A stretch of DNA of 64,000 bases from Bin87 sp964347975. Its GTDB lineage: Bacteria > Chloroflexota > Dehalococcoidia > Lucifugimonadales > UBA3495. Below, piece by piece: positions 1 through 7,900 of this stretch. Each line of letters begins with the position of its first letter. The first letter of the stretch is position 1. The translations under genes were made by a program, and so were the position numbers. Where the stretch lies: positions 1 to 64,000 of the forward strand of contig CAYGAY010000003.1 of the NCBI GenBank assembly GCA_964347975.1. Direction: 5' to 3'. Below the pieces are notes generated by a model, which did not search any database, had not been told where the DNA came from, and saw only the letters and a list, made by a program, of their open reading frames with translations.

Positions 1-135
1 TCCGGCCTTTTCGACAACGAGGCTCTGGCTGGCTGTATCCGGGAACATATCGGCCGGCGCCGGGACAATGGCCCCCTGCTCTATAAACTGCTCAACCTGG
101 CCCTGTGGCGACAGGCGTACCAACCCAGCTTTTGA
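1..135 (+). CDS. asnB: Asparagine synthase, C-terminal end (partial)
   Basis: The first reading frame is open from base 1 to a TGA at 133-135 and encodes 44 residues. It begins SGLFDNEALAG and goes on through RRRDNGPLLYKLLNLALW. This matches the C-terminal helix region of glutamine-hydrolysing asparagine synthetases, where a GLFD start and a 'RRDNG..L..LL.L.LW' pattern are typical. The enzyme makes asparagine from aspartate, glutamine and ATP. Paralogues of this kind are common in surface polysaccharide clusters, which fits the glycosyltransferase and flippase remnants that follow. The rest of the gene lies outside the window, so activity cannot be judged. Confidence 0.75.
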   Translation, partial: SGLFDNEALAGCIREHIGRRRDNGPLLYKLLNLALWRQAYQPSF

Positions 136-276
136 GGGCGCGGCTGCCAAATCGGTGTTCCTGACCCTGGGAGCCACCGGGCGCGGGAGGCTCCCCCATC
201 ACCGGCTGGCCGACCGGTCGCCAACAAGGCGCGATACCGTCCTGGCCAACGTGGGCTGCCTGGTTGCCATCGATGA

Positions 277-373
277 ACGATTCGGCCAGGGTGAGGACGA
301 CCCGCCCCGCTCCACCACCGGCCAGGCTGGGGAGCACGAACCCGACGTGCAGTTTATCCGCCGCAGCGGTCAC
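277..373 (-). pseudogene. Glycosyltransferase family 4, N-terminal scrap
   Basis: The minus strand encodes KLHVGFVLPSLAGGGAGRVV followed by LTLAESFIDG. This is the classic first beta strand and glycine-rich loop of GT4 glycosyltransferases (family pattern LPSLxGGGAERVVLxLA). After about 32 residues the similarity stops, and no frame continues the fold within the remaining 270 bases. The asparagine synthase tail on the other strand occupies the space where the enzyme body should be. It therefore looks like a 5' fragment left by a deletion or rearrangement of a polysaccharide locus. Confidence 0.55.
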
Positions 374-380
374 GAAACTT

Positions 381-1172
381 TTAGTTTCTCGACCGCAAGC
401 GGTGCAGTTCTTCCCGGAGCCGTTGGTTTTCGGCCTCGGCGGCCAGCCAGGCGGATTCAGCGGCCAGCCAGGCGGATTCAGCAGTCAGCCGGGCAGCTCG
501 CTCCTGTCGCCAGTTCTCCAGGTAAGCCCCGGTTTCGGGGTCGTAAAACCGGGGCCAGCCCTGGTCCCAGCACAGGCTGAGTTCCAGAACTTCGCTGTAC
601 CCCTTCAGGATGCCGTCGGGTTCGGTGGTCAGTTCTATGCTCTGGTACGCGCCGTTGACCAGCCGGCCCCCGGCCATCGGCTGCCCGTGGTAATTGCCGC
701 CGCTGGGGTCGAACCGCCAGTACTCCGGCACGCCGATCAGCGCGTAGATGGCCGGTTTCCGGGCGACATCCACCCGACTGGTACTTTCCGAGGCCACTTC
801 CAGCGCCCAATCCGGCGGCTTGCCCACCTCCCAGGGCAGGTAGAGCTTCCGCGGGCGGATGGCTTCGGCGTCCACCCCCAAGGCCAAGTACACGTCGGGA
901 ATGATTCGGACGTTCAGGTTGCGCCGGTCGTAGCAGATGTTGGTCTCCCGGTCCAGGAAGATGTCGGGCCGGCGGTCGAAGTCGGTGAGGCGGGCCCGGA
1001 GAAGGTTGATGATTTCGTCTATTTCCCGGTTCTGTTGCATGGAGTCGGGAGGCGGCTCCTTCTCTTCGGGGCTGAAGTCCAGGCTGGCGTAGTCAATTTC
1101 GCCCTGCCGATGGTAGGGCAGCATGGTTATCCGGGTGGTGTCGGTAGTCATCGTTGGCCTGCTCTTTCGCAA
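381..1172 (-). CDS. Uma2 family (DUF820) endonuclease-like protein
   Basis: A 263-residue protein of the Uma2/DUF820 family, a PD-(D/E)XK nuclease-fold group that is expanded in cyanobacteria and Chloroflexi and whose role is unsettled. The core is recognisable: PDVYLAL, DWALEVASEST, then an arginine/lysine-rich segment, GVPEYWRFDP, and a C-terminal ETGAYLENW element. The Asp of PDVY and the Glu of LEVAS fit the expected metal ligands. The tail is a short coiled coil containing a tandem AESAWLA repeat. An in-frame ATG seven codons downstream (MTTDTT) is an alternative start. It differs in architecture from the three Uma2 copies near 60-63 kb, which carry an N-terminal 'LRLN' segment and no coiled coil. 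Confidence 0.8.
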   Translation of the reverse strand: MRKSRPTMTTDTTRITMLPYHRQGEIDYASLDFSPEEKEPPPDSMQQNREIDEIINLLRARLTDFDRRPDIFLDRETNICYDRRNLNVRIIPDVYLALGVDAEAIRPRKLYLPWEVGKPPDWALEVASESTSRVDVARKPAIYALIGVPEYWRFDPSGGNYHGQPMAGGRLVNGAYQSIELTTEPDGILKGYSEVLELSLCWDQGWPRFYDPETGAYLENWRQERAARLTAESAWLAAESAWLAAEAENQRLREELHRLRSRN

Positions 1173-1268
1173 CCGGCGTGGGGCAGTTGCCTCAGCAGTG
1201 GATTAAGGCACCGGGTTTATTGGAACACCGGGGTCTTCTTGGTTCACAAGCTACTATATCCGGCGGCT

Positions 1269-1703
1269 CTACCGCAAGATGGAGATTACGAACGGCATCA
1301 AGACCACGACAAAGGCGATGAAGCAGGCCGTGTTGGCCCAAGCCGCTCCCACCGCGCCATACCGGGGTGCCAGCCATGCGGCGGCGGCGAACTCGTCTCC
1401 CAGGATAAGCTCGGCTATAGGCCGGTGCAGGATGGCAAGCAGTCCGTACACTGCGGCGTCCAGCGCGAATGACACCAGAACTAAACGGAACGACGTCCGG
1501 CGCAACGCTTTTCCCCGGTGGGAATACCATTGCCGGCTGTATTCGGGCTATGCTGCATCCATCAGCGGCTGGAAGGAGTATCGCGTAGCGTCGATAATCC
1601 GCCGCGCCCCCCGGTACAGGCCGACGTTCGCGGCGCCGGTGAACTGCGCCAACCGGACAGCGCAGTTGTCCGAGTCAAGCGCGATGATGTTGTCATTATG
1701 GAC
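1269..1703 (-). pseudogene. Polysaccharide flippase (Wzx/MATE-like), decayed C-terminal half
   Basis: One minus-strand frame reads DNIIALDSDN, then QFTGAANVGLYRGARRI, an in-frame TAG at 1548-1550, then RRTSFRLVLVSFALDAAVYG and a hydrophobic C-terminus ending GAVGAAWANTACFIAFVVVL. This is the pattern of oligosaccharide flippases (FxGAAxVGLYxxARRI ... PRYGAVGAAWA). The N-terminal half is missing and the frame is interrupted by the stop, so it is a remnant. Together with the asparagine synthase and GT4 pieces it marks the ruin of an exopolysaccharide or O-antigen locus. The upstream end sits about 115 bases from the tRNA-Arg gene. Confidence 0.6.
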
Positions 1704-1816
1704 ATGAACGCCGGGGGGGCGGCAACTGTCGCCAAGCCAACTCGCCGCAATCCTGAACGCCGTGCCGGATGCCCCCTGGACAACGCCAGGTTTGTCGTTC
1801 CATGGCACAAGAAAAG

Positions 1817-1890
1817 TACCCCTGGAGGGACTCGAACCCCCGACGCGCGACTTAGGACGCCGCCGCTCTGTCCAACTGAGCTACAGGGGC
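1817..1890 (-). tRNA. tRNA-Arg (anticodon CCU)
   Basis: A full cloverleaf folds on the minus strand. The acceptor stem is GCCCCTG/CAGGGGT with a terminal G-U pair. The D arm is GCTC...GAGC, the anticodon stem GCGGC/GTCGC, and the loop GTCCTAA has CCT at positions 34-36. The T arm contains GGTTCGAGTCC. CCA is not encoded. It reads AGG codons. It lies 10 bases downstream of the tRNA-Ala gene on the same strand, so the two are probably co-transcribed. Confidence 0.93.
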
Positions 1891-1900
1891 AGAAGCGAAT

Positions 1901-1976
1901 TGGTGGAGATAGCGGGGCTCGAACCCGCAACCTCGGCATTGCGAACGCCGCGCTCTCCCAGTTGAGCTATATCCCC
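1901..1976 (-). tRNA. tRNA-Ala (anticodon CGC)
   Basis: The minus strand folds as a tRNA with acceptor stem GGGGATA/TATCTCC, D arm GCTC...GAGC, anticodon stem CGGCG/TGCCG, and loop TTCGCAA with CGC at positions 34-36. The T arm contains GGTTCGAGCCC. A 3' CCA is encoded, unlike in the tRNA-Arg next to it. It reads GCG codons, which suits a GC-rich genome. Confidence 0.94.
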
Positions 1977-2070
1977 ACGAGTGAGGCCGGCGGGCCGGTT
2001 CCTGCCGTACCGTACACACTTCCATCGTAGCCAACGGAAACGGTTGGTGTCAAGAAAGGCGACCGCCTCA

Positions 2071-2218
2071 TGCGTACCCACTTTAACTTGTCATTCCACG
2101 CTCGCCGTAGGCGGGCAATGGACTCTCCGAGATTCTTGCCGGGACGGCCATTGCTACGCCGATGAGATTGCCACCCCCGTATCAAGTACGGGGTGACGTT
2201 CTTTCGCCGGAATGACGC
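2071..2218. repeat. Dispersed repeat patch between the tRNAs and the next gene
   Basis: No gene is visible in 1977-2268. The stretch is built from short sequence modules that recur elsewhere in the window: a 'tgcgtacccactttaacttg' type segment, 'attgccgggacggccattg', and at 2175-2217 the module with cccgtatcaagtacgggg followed by ttctttcgccggaatgacg. The last part is a shortened version of the 67-bp composite repeat at 23794-23860 and 52963-53029, lacking its middle 23 bases. Confidence 0.6.
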
Positions 2219-2268
2219 GAAAGTTCGACCAGCTAAATTGCAGCGCTACCAACCACGCCGACGTAGCT

Positions 2269-2934
2269 TCACTCTGCAAGGATGATGACGGTAACCGCGG
2301 ACTGCCGAGCTCGCTCAACATCGGGAGCATCGATGCGTTCGCCGGCGACGACCGGCAAAGATGGTTCGTTGAACAGAGTTTGCAGGGCCTCAGCGGAGCG
2401 AAGGGCGCGGTTAATATCGTCCTCATCGATGCGAGCGGCGATTTCTACGGCGACCCAAGTGGGTTCAGCATCGCCGGAACGGCGGCACTGGACGATAACA
2501 TCGGTGTCCAAAAGCCGTTGGACTTGTTCGGGAGTTATCAGCCCATCATCCCGCGCGTCCGCAATCGCATCAAGAAACTCCTCTCCATAGCGCTGGAAAA
2601 CGCCGGCTTTGCCATGGACCACACGGTTGCGTAAAAATCCAAACTCCCGGTTCAGCCACGAACTGGCGCGGTGAGCAAAATCCTGTTCCAGCACCTTTCC
2701 TTTCACACTGCCCATGTCGTCTTTCAACGTCTTGACGTCGTCTTTCAACGTCGTGACATCGTCTTTCAACGTCTTGATGGCACCCTCAACCCGGGCCAGA
2801 CGAACCGGCATCTGGAGAAATTCCTCGGTCAGCAGCGCGCGCAACAGAGGCTCTCGCAAGTCGGGGTTGGCGTCGACCGCGGTGATTACGTATTGGATGA
2901 ACTCACGCAGGTCGGAGGATGTTGGCACGGTCAT
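2269..2934 (-). CDS. Hypothetical coiled-coil protein with C-terminal nuclease-like domain
   Basis: A 221-residue soluble protein. Residues 1-45 are helical. Residues 50-80 form a short heptad coiled coil built from near-identical copies of TLKDDVK. After a linker, residues 85-221 contain DFAHRASSWLNREFGFLRNR, a central 'EFLDAIADARDDG' helix, VQRLLDTDVIVQCRR and VAVEIAARI. The alternation of a buried 'TDVIVQCRR' strand and 'VAVEIAA' strand with a glutamate recalls PD-(D/E)XK-like folds seen in many Chloroflexi and cyanobacterial 'DUF3782-like' proteins, but I cannot assign a family with certainty. It is separated by 5 bases from the NHL gene behind it on the same strand, so it probably shares that transcript as the downstream gene. 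Confidence 0.7.
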   Translation of the reverse strand: MTVPTSSDLREFIQYVITAVDANPDLREPLLRALLTEEFLQMPVRLARVEGAIKTLKDDVTTLKDDVKTLKDDMGSVKGKVLEQDFAHRASSWLNREFGFLRNRVVHGKAGVFQRYGEEFLDAIADARDDGLITPEQVQRLLDTDVIVQCRRSGDAEPTWVAVEIAARIDEDDINRALRSAEALQTLFNEPSLPVVAGERIDAPDVERARQSAVTVIILAE

Positions 2935-2939
2935 ACCGT

Positions 2940-3974
2940 TTATTGTACCACCCGCACCCGGTGGTTGTTGCTGTCGGCGATGTAGATACTGCCGTTGGCG
3001 GCGATGCCGCAGCCGTGGGGACGGTCCAGGCCGGCGTCAGTGGCGGGGCCGCCGTCGCCGTGGCCTCCCAGCTGCCCGCCGGCGATGGTGGCAACGATGC
3101 CGGTGTTGGCGTCGATGCGCCGGATGGCGTGATTTTCAGTGTCCACCACGATGATGTGGCCGGCGGCGTCGCAGCGAATGGCCTTGGGCGCGCCCCAGGT
3201 GGCGGCCAGGGCCGGGCCGCCGTCGCCGGTGTAGCCGCGCTCCGCGTCCGCTCCGGCCACGGTGCCCATGATGCCGCCGGCCGTGACGATGCGCACGCCG
3301 TTGCCCTCCCGCTCGGCGATGTAGGTGTTGCCGTGGCCGTCCATGCACACGGCGCGGGCGCCCAGGATGCTGGCCTGCCGGGCCGGCATACCGTCGCCGC
3401 CGCGCACTTTCTCGCCGTTGCCGGCGAAGGTGTCGATGATGCCGGAGGCCAGGTCGAGGCGGCGGATGCGCTGGTCCTGGATGTCCGCGATGAGCAGGCC
3501 GCCCCTGCCGTCGAGGAAGCAGTCGTTGGGTTCGCGCAGTTGGGCCAGCGGGCCAGGACCGCCATCGCCGGAATAGCCGGGTTCGCCGGTGCCGACTACA
3601 GTGGTGATGATGCCGGTTGCGCCATCGACACGACGGACGGCGGCGTTAAGGCGGTCAACAATATAGATGCTGCCGTCGGTATCTACTTCCAGCGAGTAGG
3701 GTTCGTAGAGGGTGGCCTCCGTGGCGGGGCCGCCGTCGCCGGTGTAACCTTGCTCTCCGGTGCCGGCCATGGTGGTTACGATGCCGGTGACCGCGTCCAC
3801 GCGACGGACGACGTGGTTCCTGGCCTCGCAGAAGAACAGGTTGCCGGCGGAGTCGAAGCAGCACATGAATGGCTCGCGGAGGGTGGCCTCGGTAGCCGGG
3901 CCGCCGTCGCCGGTATAGCCGGCCTCGCCGGTGCCGACGACGGTGCGGATGGCAGATACATTGGTCGATGTCAT
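2940..3974 (-). CDS. NHL-repeat beta-propeller protein
   Basis: A 344-residue protein made almost entirely of NHL repeats. Each unit begins with a variant of VVGTGEAGYTGDGGPATEA, continues with a loop such as REPFMCCFDSAGNLFF, and ends with a strand of the kind RIRRLDLASGIIDTFAG. Six such units can be counted, enough for a closed six-bladed propeller. The start at MTSTNVSAI is chosen because GGAGG stands eight bases upstream; the longer ORF begins in non-coding sequence. No signal peptide is visible at this start. NHL propellers bind proteins, RNA or sugars; the repeated TGDGGPA motif is common in bacterial proteins of unknown function. The substrate is unknown. Confidence 0.85.
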   Translation of the reverse strand: MTSTNVSAIRTVVGTGEAGYTGDGGPATEATLREPFMCCFDSAGNLFFCEARNHVVRRVDAVTGIVTTMAGTGEQGYTGDGGPATEATLYEPYSLEVDTDGSIYIVDRLNAAVRRVDGATGIITTVVGTGEPGYSGDGGPGPLAQLREPNDCFLDGRGGLLIADIQDQRIRRLDLASGIIDTFAGNGEKVRGGDGMPARQASILGARAVCMDGHGNTYIAEREGNGVRIVTAGGIMGTVAGADAERGYTGDGGPALAATWGAPKAIRCDAAGHIIVVDTENHAIRRIDANTGIVATIAGGQLGGHGDGGPATDAGLDRPHGCGIAANGSIYIADSNNHRVRVVQ

Positions 3975-4010
3975 GGGGCCTCCAAAGGGTAGGCTATTTC
4001 GCACGCGGAA

Positions 4011-4027
4011 GCGGGTTTCAAACCCGC
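4011..4027. repeat. Perfect 8-bp palindrome, GCGGGTTTCAAACCCGC type
   Basis: A 17-base perfect inverted repeat lies between the NHL gene and dnaA. The same core, with the centre base changed, occurs at 16649-16673 after the CDGSH gene. It may be a small dispersed palindrome or a weak terminator, since no T-run follows. Confidence 0.5.
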
Positions 4028-4056
4028 CTCTACACCTATACCACAAGGAAAGTACG

Positions 4057-5571
4057 CTAGGCGAACAGAGCGTCCTTGATGGCGTTGACGGCGTGGCGGA
4101 GGCGGTCATCAGTGGCAAGGGCGTCGCGGATTTTGCTGACGCCGTGGATGACGGTGCTGTGGTTCCGCCCGCCCAGGGCGCGGCCCGTGTCGGTGGGCGT
4201 CATACCTAGTTCGGTAGCCAGCAGATACATCGCAACCTGGCGGGCCTCGGCTACGGCCGCGGTGCGGCCACGTCCCCGGATCTGCTCATCGGCAATGCGG
4301 TAATGGCGGGCGACCGCTTTCAGCAGCTGCTCCGGAGTGGTCTCGGCGCGGGCGTCGGGGCCGACGATGGCGTCCAATTGCTGCGATACGGTTTCCGGCG
4401 TCAGAGGCGTATTGATAAGCTGCGCCATGGCGACGACGCGGTTGAAGGCGCCCTGCAACTGCCGAACGTTGTGGCTGACTCGCTGGGCGACAAGGTCCAG
4501 CACGGTCTCGGGAACCGGCGTACCCCGGTCGTCAGCCCAGGCGTGGAGCATGGCCAGACGGGTTTCGAGCGATGGGGGCTGGATGTCGGCCACCAACCCC
4601 CACAGGAACCGGGAGCGCAGCCGGTCTTCCAGCGGTGAAATGGACTGGGGGGGCCGGTCGCAGGTGAGTACGATCTGCGATCCGGCCTGGTGGAGGTCGT
4701 TGAAGGTGTGGAACAGGCTCTCTTGCGTCTGCTCTTTGCCGGCGAGGAACTGCACGTCGTCCAGCAGCAGCAAGCCGACGCCCCGGTAGCGGTCACGGAA
4801 TTCGCGCATGGCGCGGCGCCCGTTCCCCTGACCAGTGGCGGCGGAGACGAACTCGTTGGTGAACTGTTCGGAAGTTACGTAGAGGACACTCCGCCCCTGC
4901 TGCAAGGCGGCGTTGCCGATGGCGTGGAGCAGGTGGGTTTTACCCAACCCGGAGCCGGCATACAGCAGCAGGGGGTTGTATCCAGCGGGGGCCCGCTCCC
5001 GGTTATCCCGATTTTTGACCGAGACTATGGCGCGGGCGGCCTGGCCGGCCAGCCGGTTGCTATCGCCCACGATGAAGTTGTCGAAACTGTAGCGCGGATC
5101 GCAGGTGGCCGAGTTGACGGCGGCCCAATCGTAGCCGTCGCCGCCGCCCCTGCCCAGGTCATAATCGTCGGGAACCGGCGCGCGCTGGCGGCGGCGGCGC
5201 GACTCCAGACCGGTCGCCGGCGGCGGGCTGACGGCGTGTACCGTGGCGCGGCCGCGGTTCGCGGCGTCGCTCTGGAGCGCGGTAGGCATCGCCTCATAGC
5301 GGATGGCGGCTCCCTTTGATGAAGTGCCCGGTGATGAAGAGTCCGGGCCCAGGGCGCCGGCCAGGGCCTCCTGGGCCATGGTGAGATGCAGGGGAAGTTC
5401 CAGCCAGGAAATGGCGAAGGAGCTGGCGGCGGCCACCACCAGGCAGTCGCCATCCCAGCTTTGCCCGACGCAAGGGCGCAGAAAGGTGTTGAAATGCTCT
5501 TTCGGCATTTCCAGCTGCAGCCGACCGAGAACGGCTTGCCAAACGGAAGCAGGGTCGGAAAGGTTCGGCAT
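4057..5571 (-). CDS. dnaA: Chromosomal replication initiator DnaA
   Basis: DnaA melts the origin and loads the helicase. The protein starting at MPNLSDPASVWQAVL has 504 residues. Domain I covers about 1-75. A Pro/Arg-rich linker (domain II) covers 76-160. The AAA+ domain carries Walker A GSGLGKTH (206-213), Walker B LLLLDDVQF (about 267-275) and a sensor-1 region TCDRPP. Domain IV ends with the DNA-binding signature GGRNHSTVIHG (468-478; family form GGRDHTTVxHA). A much longer ORF runs upstream but is Pro/Arg-rich and has no family similarity. The chosen ATG has a purine-rich AGGGGGC upstream. The gene stands alone: dnaN is not adjacent and recF lies 35 kb away. Confidence 0.95.
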   Translation of the reverse strand: MPNLSDPASVWQAVLGRLQLEMPKEHFNTFLRPCVGQSWDGDCLVVAAASSFAISWLELPLHLTMAQEALAGALGPDSSSPGTSSKGAAIRYEAMPTALQSDAANRGRATVHAVSPPPATGLESRRRRQRAPVPDDYDLGRGGGDGYDWAAVNSATCDPRYSFDNFIVGDSNRLAGQAARAIVSVKNRDNRERAPAGYNPLLLYAGSGLGKTHLLHAIGNAALQQGRSVLYVTSEQFTNEFVSAATGQGNGRRAMREFRDRYRGVGLLLLDDVQFLAGKEQTQESLFHTFNDLHQAGSQIVLTCDRPPQSISPLEDRLRSRFLWGLVADIQPPSLETRLAMLHAWADDRGTPVPETVLDLVAQRVSHNVRQLQGAFNRVVAMAQLINTPLTPETVSQQLDAIVGPDARAETTPEQLLKAVARHYRIADEQIRGRGRTAAVAEARQVAMYLLATELGMTPTDTGRALGGRNHSTVIHGVSKIRDALATDDRLRHAVNAIKDALFA

Positions 5572-5896
5572 TGTCGTCAGTGCCCCCTGTAGAACTGGCG
5601 ACAATGTTAGGGCGGGTTCAGAAGGGCCGCTAGGCGGATTGGCAGAAACATTGTTCCGCCGTAAATTTGAAAACAGGCCAATTACATGCGCAGTTTGAGA
5701 AAAGGGATTTAATGCAATCTTGCGGCTATGGGTATGGACCGCCGGCTCGAAAATCGTCGCCAACCGCCGGGGGCGGCAAGCGGCAATTCCACCCGACCGC
5801 CGGGAAGCGGCGATAACAACATCTGGTAGATAGCCGAGCCGGGCAAAACCGGGCCGCCGTTTGGGGGTAGATTGCCGGGTAGGTATAGGGGCCGCG
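5572..5896. other. dnaA-methyltransferase intergenic region
   Basis: This 325-base gap lies upstream of dnaA and after the stop of the methyltransferase gene. I see no gene in it. I looked for DnaA boxes (TTATCCACA and one-mismatch forms on both strands) and found none. It has a slightly AT-richer patch near 5640-5720 but no repeated 9-mers, so I cannot call it an origin. Confidence 0.5.
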
Positions 5897-7213
5897 TCAG
5901 GGCTTGACTGCGCCGATGATGTATTCGGTGTGCATCCGGCGCTCGATGCCGGATGCTGCGTCGCTGCGATTGCCATTGCGGGCCGGCATCATGCGGCGGT
6001 CGCGGTCGAGGTTGCGGGGCGCCACTCCCACGACATCAAGGCCGACGCCGGATGCCAGGTCGGCCAGGCAATGGTGGGTGGGTATCAGCATACCGCGCAT
6101 GGTGGAGGGGCCAACTACGATTACGGCCGCCGCGCCGGGCCGCAGCACGCGCGCCATCTCACCAATGGCGACGAACATATCGGCGAAGTAGCGTTGCAGG
6201 ACGCGGGACTTGGGCGCGTCTTTGGCGGACAGTTGATCAACCACGGCCCGAAGGGATGCGGGCAGTTCGGTGGCGGATTGGCCGGCCTGGCTGCCCGCGG
6301 ACTCCGAGCCGATGTACTGCCCGCGCAGGCCGGTTAGACTGGGTATCGGATCACCGAGCCAGGCCAGCGAAAACTTGTGGGCGCGCATATAGTCCAGGGC
6401 ATTGGCGTAGGGTGGCGACGTTACGATAAGGTCCACGCTGCCGTCGGGCAGAGGCAAGTCGCGGGCATCGCCGGCGATGATGCGGCGGTCGCCTACGGTG
6501 TCGGGATCGACAGCGGCGCAGGCGTCAGCAGCGCGGTCGAGCAGATTGGCGAAAAGGCGGATGGGGCGTCGCGGCGTCTTGTCGGCAACGCGGTGAGGGC
6601 GAGTGTGGGCCAAATCCCGGGCGCGGGAGACGCCGCCGGACTTGGTGACAATGGTGGAGGAAAAGATAACTTCCAGCAGGTTGCGCAGATCCGGGTTAGA
6701 CTCGCTGCGAATGGCCAGAACCAGGGCGGCCAACTCCTGCTGGGTTTCCTCGAAGAACCAGTAATTCAGGAACTCCCGCGTGGCGTTGTCCATGCCATCT
6801 CGGACTGCCGCCAGCGGGTCGGCGGGGCGGCCGATGCCGGCGTAGAGGCGGGCGGCCTGTTCCAGCATGGCGTCGCCGGCCTCGCGGACGGCCTGGGGGT
6901 CAAGGGAGGTCGTGCGGGCGGCGCTTTGGCGGCGGGCCAGCGGGTCGAGGTCAATTCCGATGACGGAACGGCCGGCCAGCCAGCCCTCCAGCAGGGTGAT
7001 GCCGGAGCCGCACATGGGGTCAAGCACGGTATCGCCGGGTTGGGTGAGGGCGTTGATGAAGTAGCCGGCCAGGCCGTGGGGAAAGCGGGCGGCGAAGGGG
7101 TGCAGAGCGTGCAGTGGATGCGCCTCCCGGGCCGGGGCCTGGAAAGCCAGACTGGCGGCGAGGAAGGCGGCAACTCGCTGGCGTATGGCGGAGTAAATAT
7201 TAGAAGATGCCAT
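5897..7213 (-). CDS. Amino DNA methyltransferase (TSPPY class)
   Basis: A 438-residue AdoMet-dependent methyltransferase acting on exocyclic amino groups of DNA (N6-adenine or N4-cytosine). AdoMet motif I is VLDPMCGSGITLLEG (residues 63-77), followed by motif II VIGIDLDP. The catalytic motif IV is TSPPYANALDY (265-275). A region of about 190 residues separates the two and probably contains target recognition. The late motif GAAAVIVVGPSTMRG fits motif VI-VIII. The gene is third in a minus-strand group behind the DUF262 and HEPN-like genes (47 bases after the latter). The context suggests a modification-linked defence role. The specificity cannot be read from sequence. Confidence 0.88.
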   Translation of the reverse strand: MASSNIYSAIRQRVAAFLAASLAFQAPAREAHPLHALHPFAARFPHGLAGYFINALTQPGDTVLDPMCGSGITLLEGWLAGRSVIGIDLDPLARRQSAARTTSLDPQAVREAGDAMLEQAARLYAGIGRPADPLAAVRDGMDNATREFLNYWFFEETQQELAALVLAIRSESNPDLRNLLEVIFSSTIVTKSGGVSRARDLAHTRPHRVADKTPRRPIRLFANLLDRAADACAAVDPDTVGDRRIIAGDARDLPLPDGSVDLIVTSPPYANALDYMRAHKFSLAWLGDPIPSLTGLRGQYIGSESAGSQAGQSATELPASLRAVVDQLSAKDAPKSRVLQRYFADMFVAIGEMARVLRPGAAAVIVVGPSTMRGMLIPTHHCLADLASGVGLDVVGVAPRNLDRDRRMMPARNGNRSDAASGIERRMHTEYIIGAVKP

Positions 7214-7260
7214 GAACTGGCTTTGTCCGTCGCATATACCGGGTTTCCATCAACTTTTCG

Positions 7261-7896
7261 CTAATCTACAGCGTTGCGCGCTGCGAGATTGAGAATGGCT
7301 ACCCAGCCATCAAAGATGGTAGCACCACCTTGAGAGCGTTGGTTTACCAGCTGACTCGGGGCGAGGCCTTGATAGCCTAGGACTAAGGCCACTTGCTCAT
7401 ATCGCCCACGCGTATGTTGGTTGGGGTGAACTATGAAATTCCTTACCGCCTTTAGGTTAGCGCAGTCGGTGGCTGCTATGCCTAAGCCCAATGATATATT
7501 ACCGAAGTTCGCCACCCGCAATTTTTGAGCTTGTTGAATTGCGTACGTCGGTTCTTCCCACCTCGCTCCGAAGCCGCTGTATTTGCCTTTGGGAGATTGC
7601 GTTTCCACAATGTCCTGAACGTTCTTGACGATTTTTACGTTCATCGCCTCCGGCAAGGACTGGACGGTTCTAGTAGCGCAGCCTCCGATAGCGGATCGCA
7701 CGATCAGTTCGCGGCAAAACTCTGCCCACAGCGATTGCAACCTCACAACCAAAAACGCCACTCCATCTTGATGAATCGGTACGCACGATTCTCTTTCAGC
7801 CGGGGCGGCGGGAAATGGAGCTCCCCGCCTAGTTGCCAACGATGAGCTGCGCCAGCTAAACGATCCGTATAGATGGGTGAGTGGTTTGATTTGCAT
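7261..7896 (-). CDS. HEPN-like protein of the DUF262 operon
   Basis: A 211-residue protein not assignable to a named family by eye. Residues 152-157 read RNFIVH within LKAVRNFIVHPNQHTRGR. This fits the Rx4-6H signature of HEPN ribonuclease domains, where a polar residue usually follows the Arg. The preceding helical segments (VRLQSLWAEFCRELIVRSAI; YAIQQAQKLRVANFGN) are consistent with an all-alpha fold, and the conserved-looking motif HLYGSFSWRSSSLATRRGAP starts the protein. Translation begins four bases after the stop of the DUF262 gene, so the two are almost certainly co-expressed. I infer an RNA- or DNA-cleaving effector, or a sensor, in a defence operon. The HEPN call rests on one motif and is tentative. 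Confidence 0.6.
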   Translation of the reverse strand: MQIKPLTHLYGSFSWRSSSLATRRGAPFPAAPAERESCVPIHQDGVAFLVVRLQSLWAEFCRELIVRSAIGGCATRTVQSLPEAMNVKIVKNVQDIVETQSPKGKYSGFGARWEEPTYAIQQAQKLRVANFGNISLGLGIAATDCANLKAVRNFIVHPNQHTRGRYEQVALVLGYQGLAPSQLVNQRSQGGATIFDGWVAILNLAARNAVD

Positions 7897-7900
7897 TCGC

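Noticed and set aside
1817..1976. tRNA-linked integration site of a genomic island
   Set aside because: No integrase and no duplicated tRNA 3' end is seen. The polysaccharide remnants alone do not show integration.
5572..5896. Origin of replication next to dnaA
   Set aside because: No DnaA-box cluster or AT-rich repeat could be found.
5572..5976. N-terminal extension of DnaA by 135 residues
   Set aside because: The extra sequence is low-complexity and unlike any DnaA. The internal ATG gives a normal domain I.
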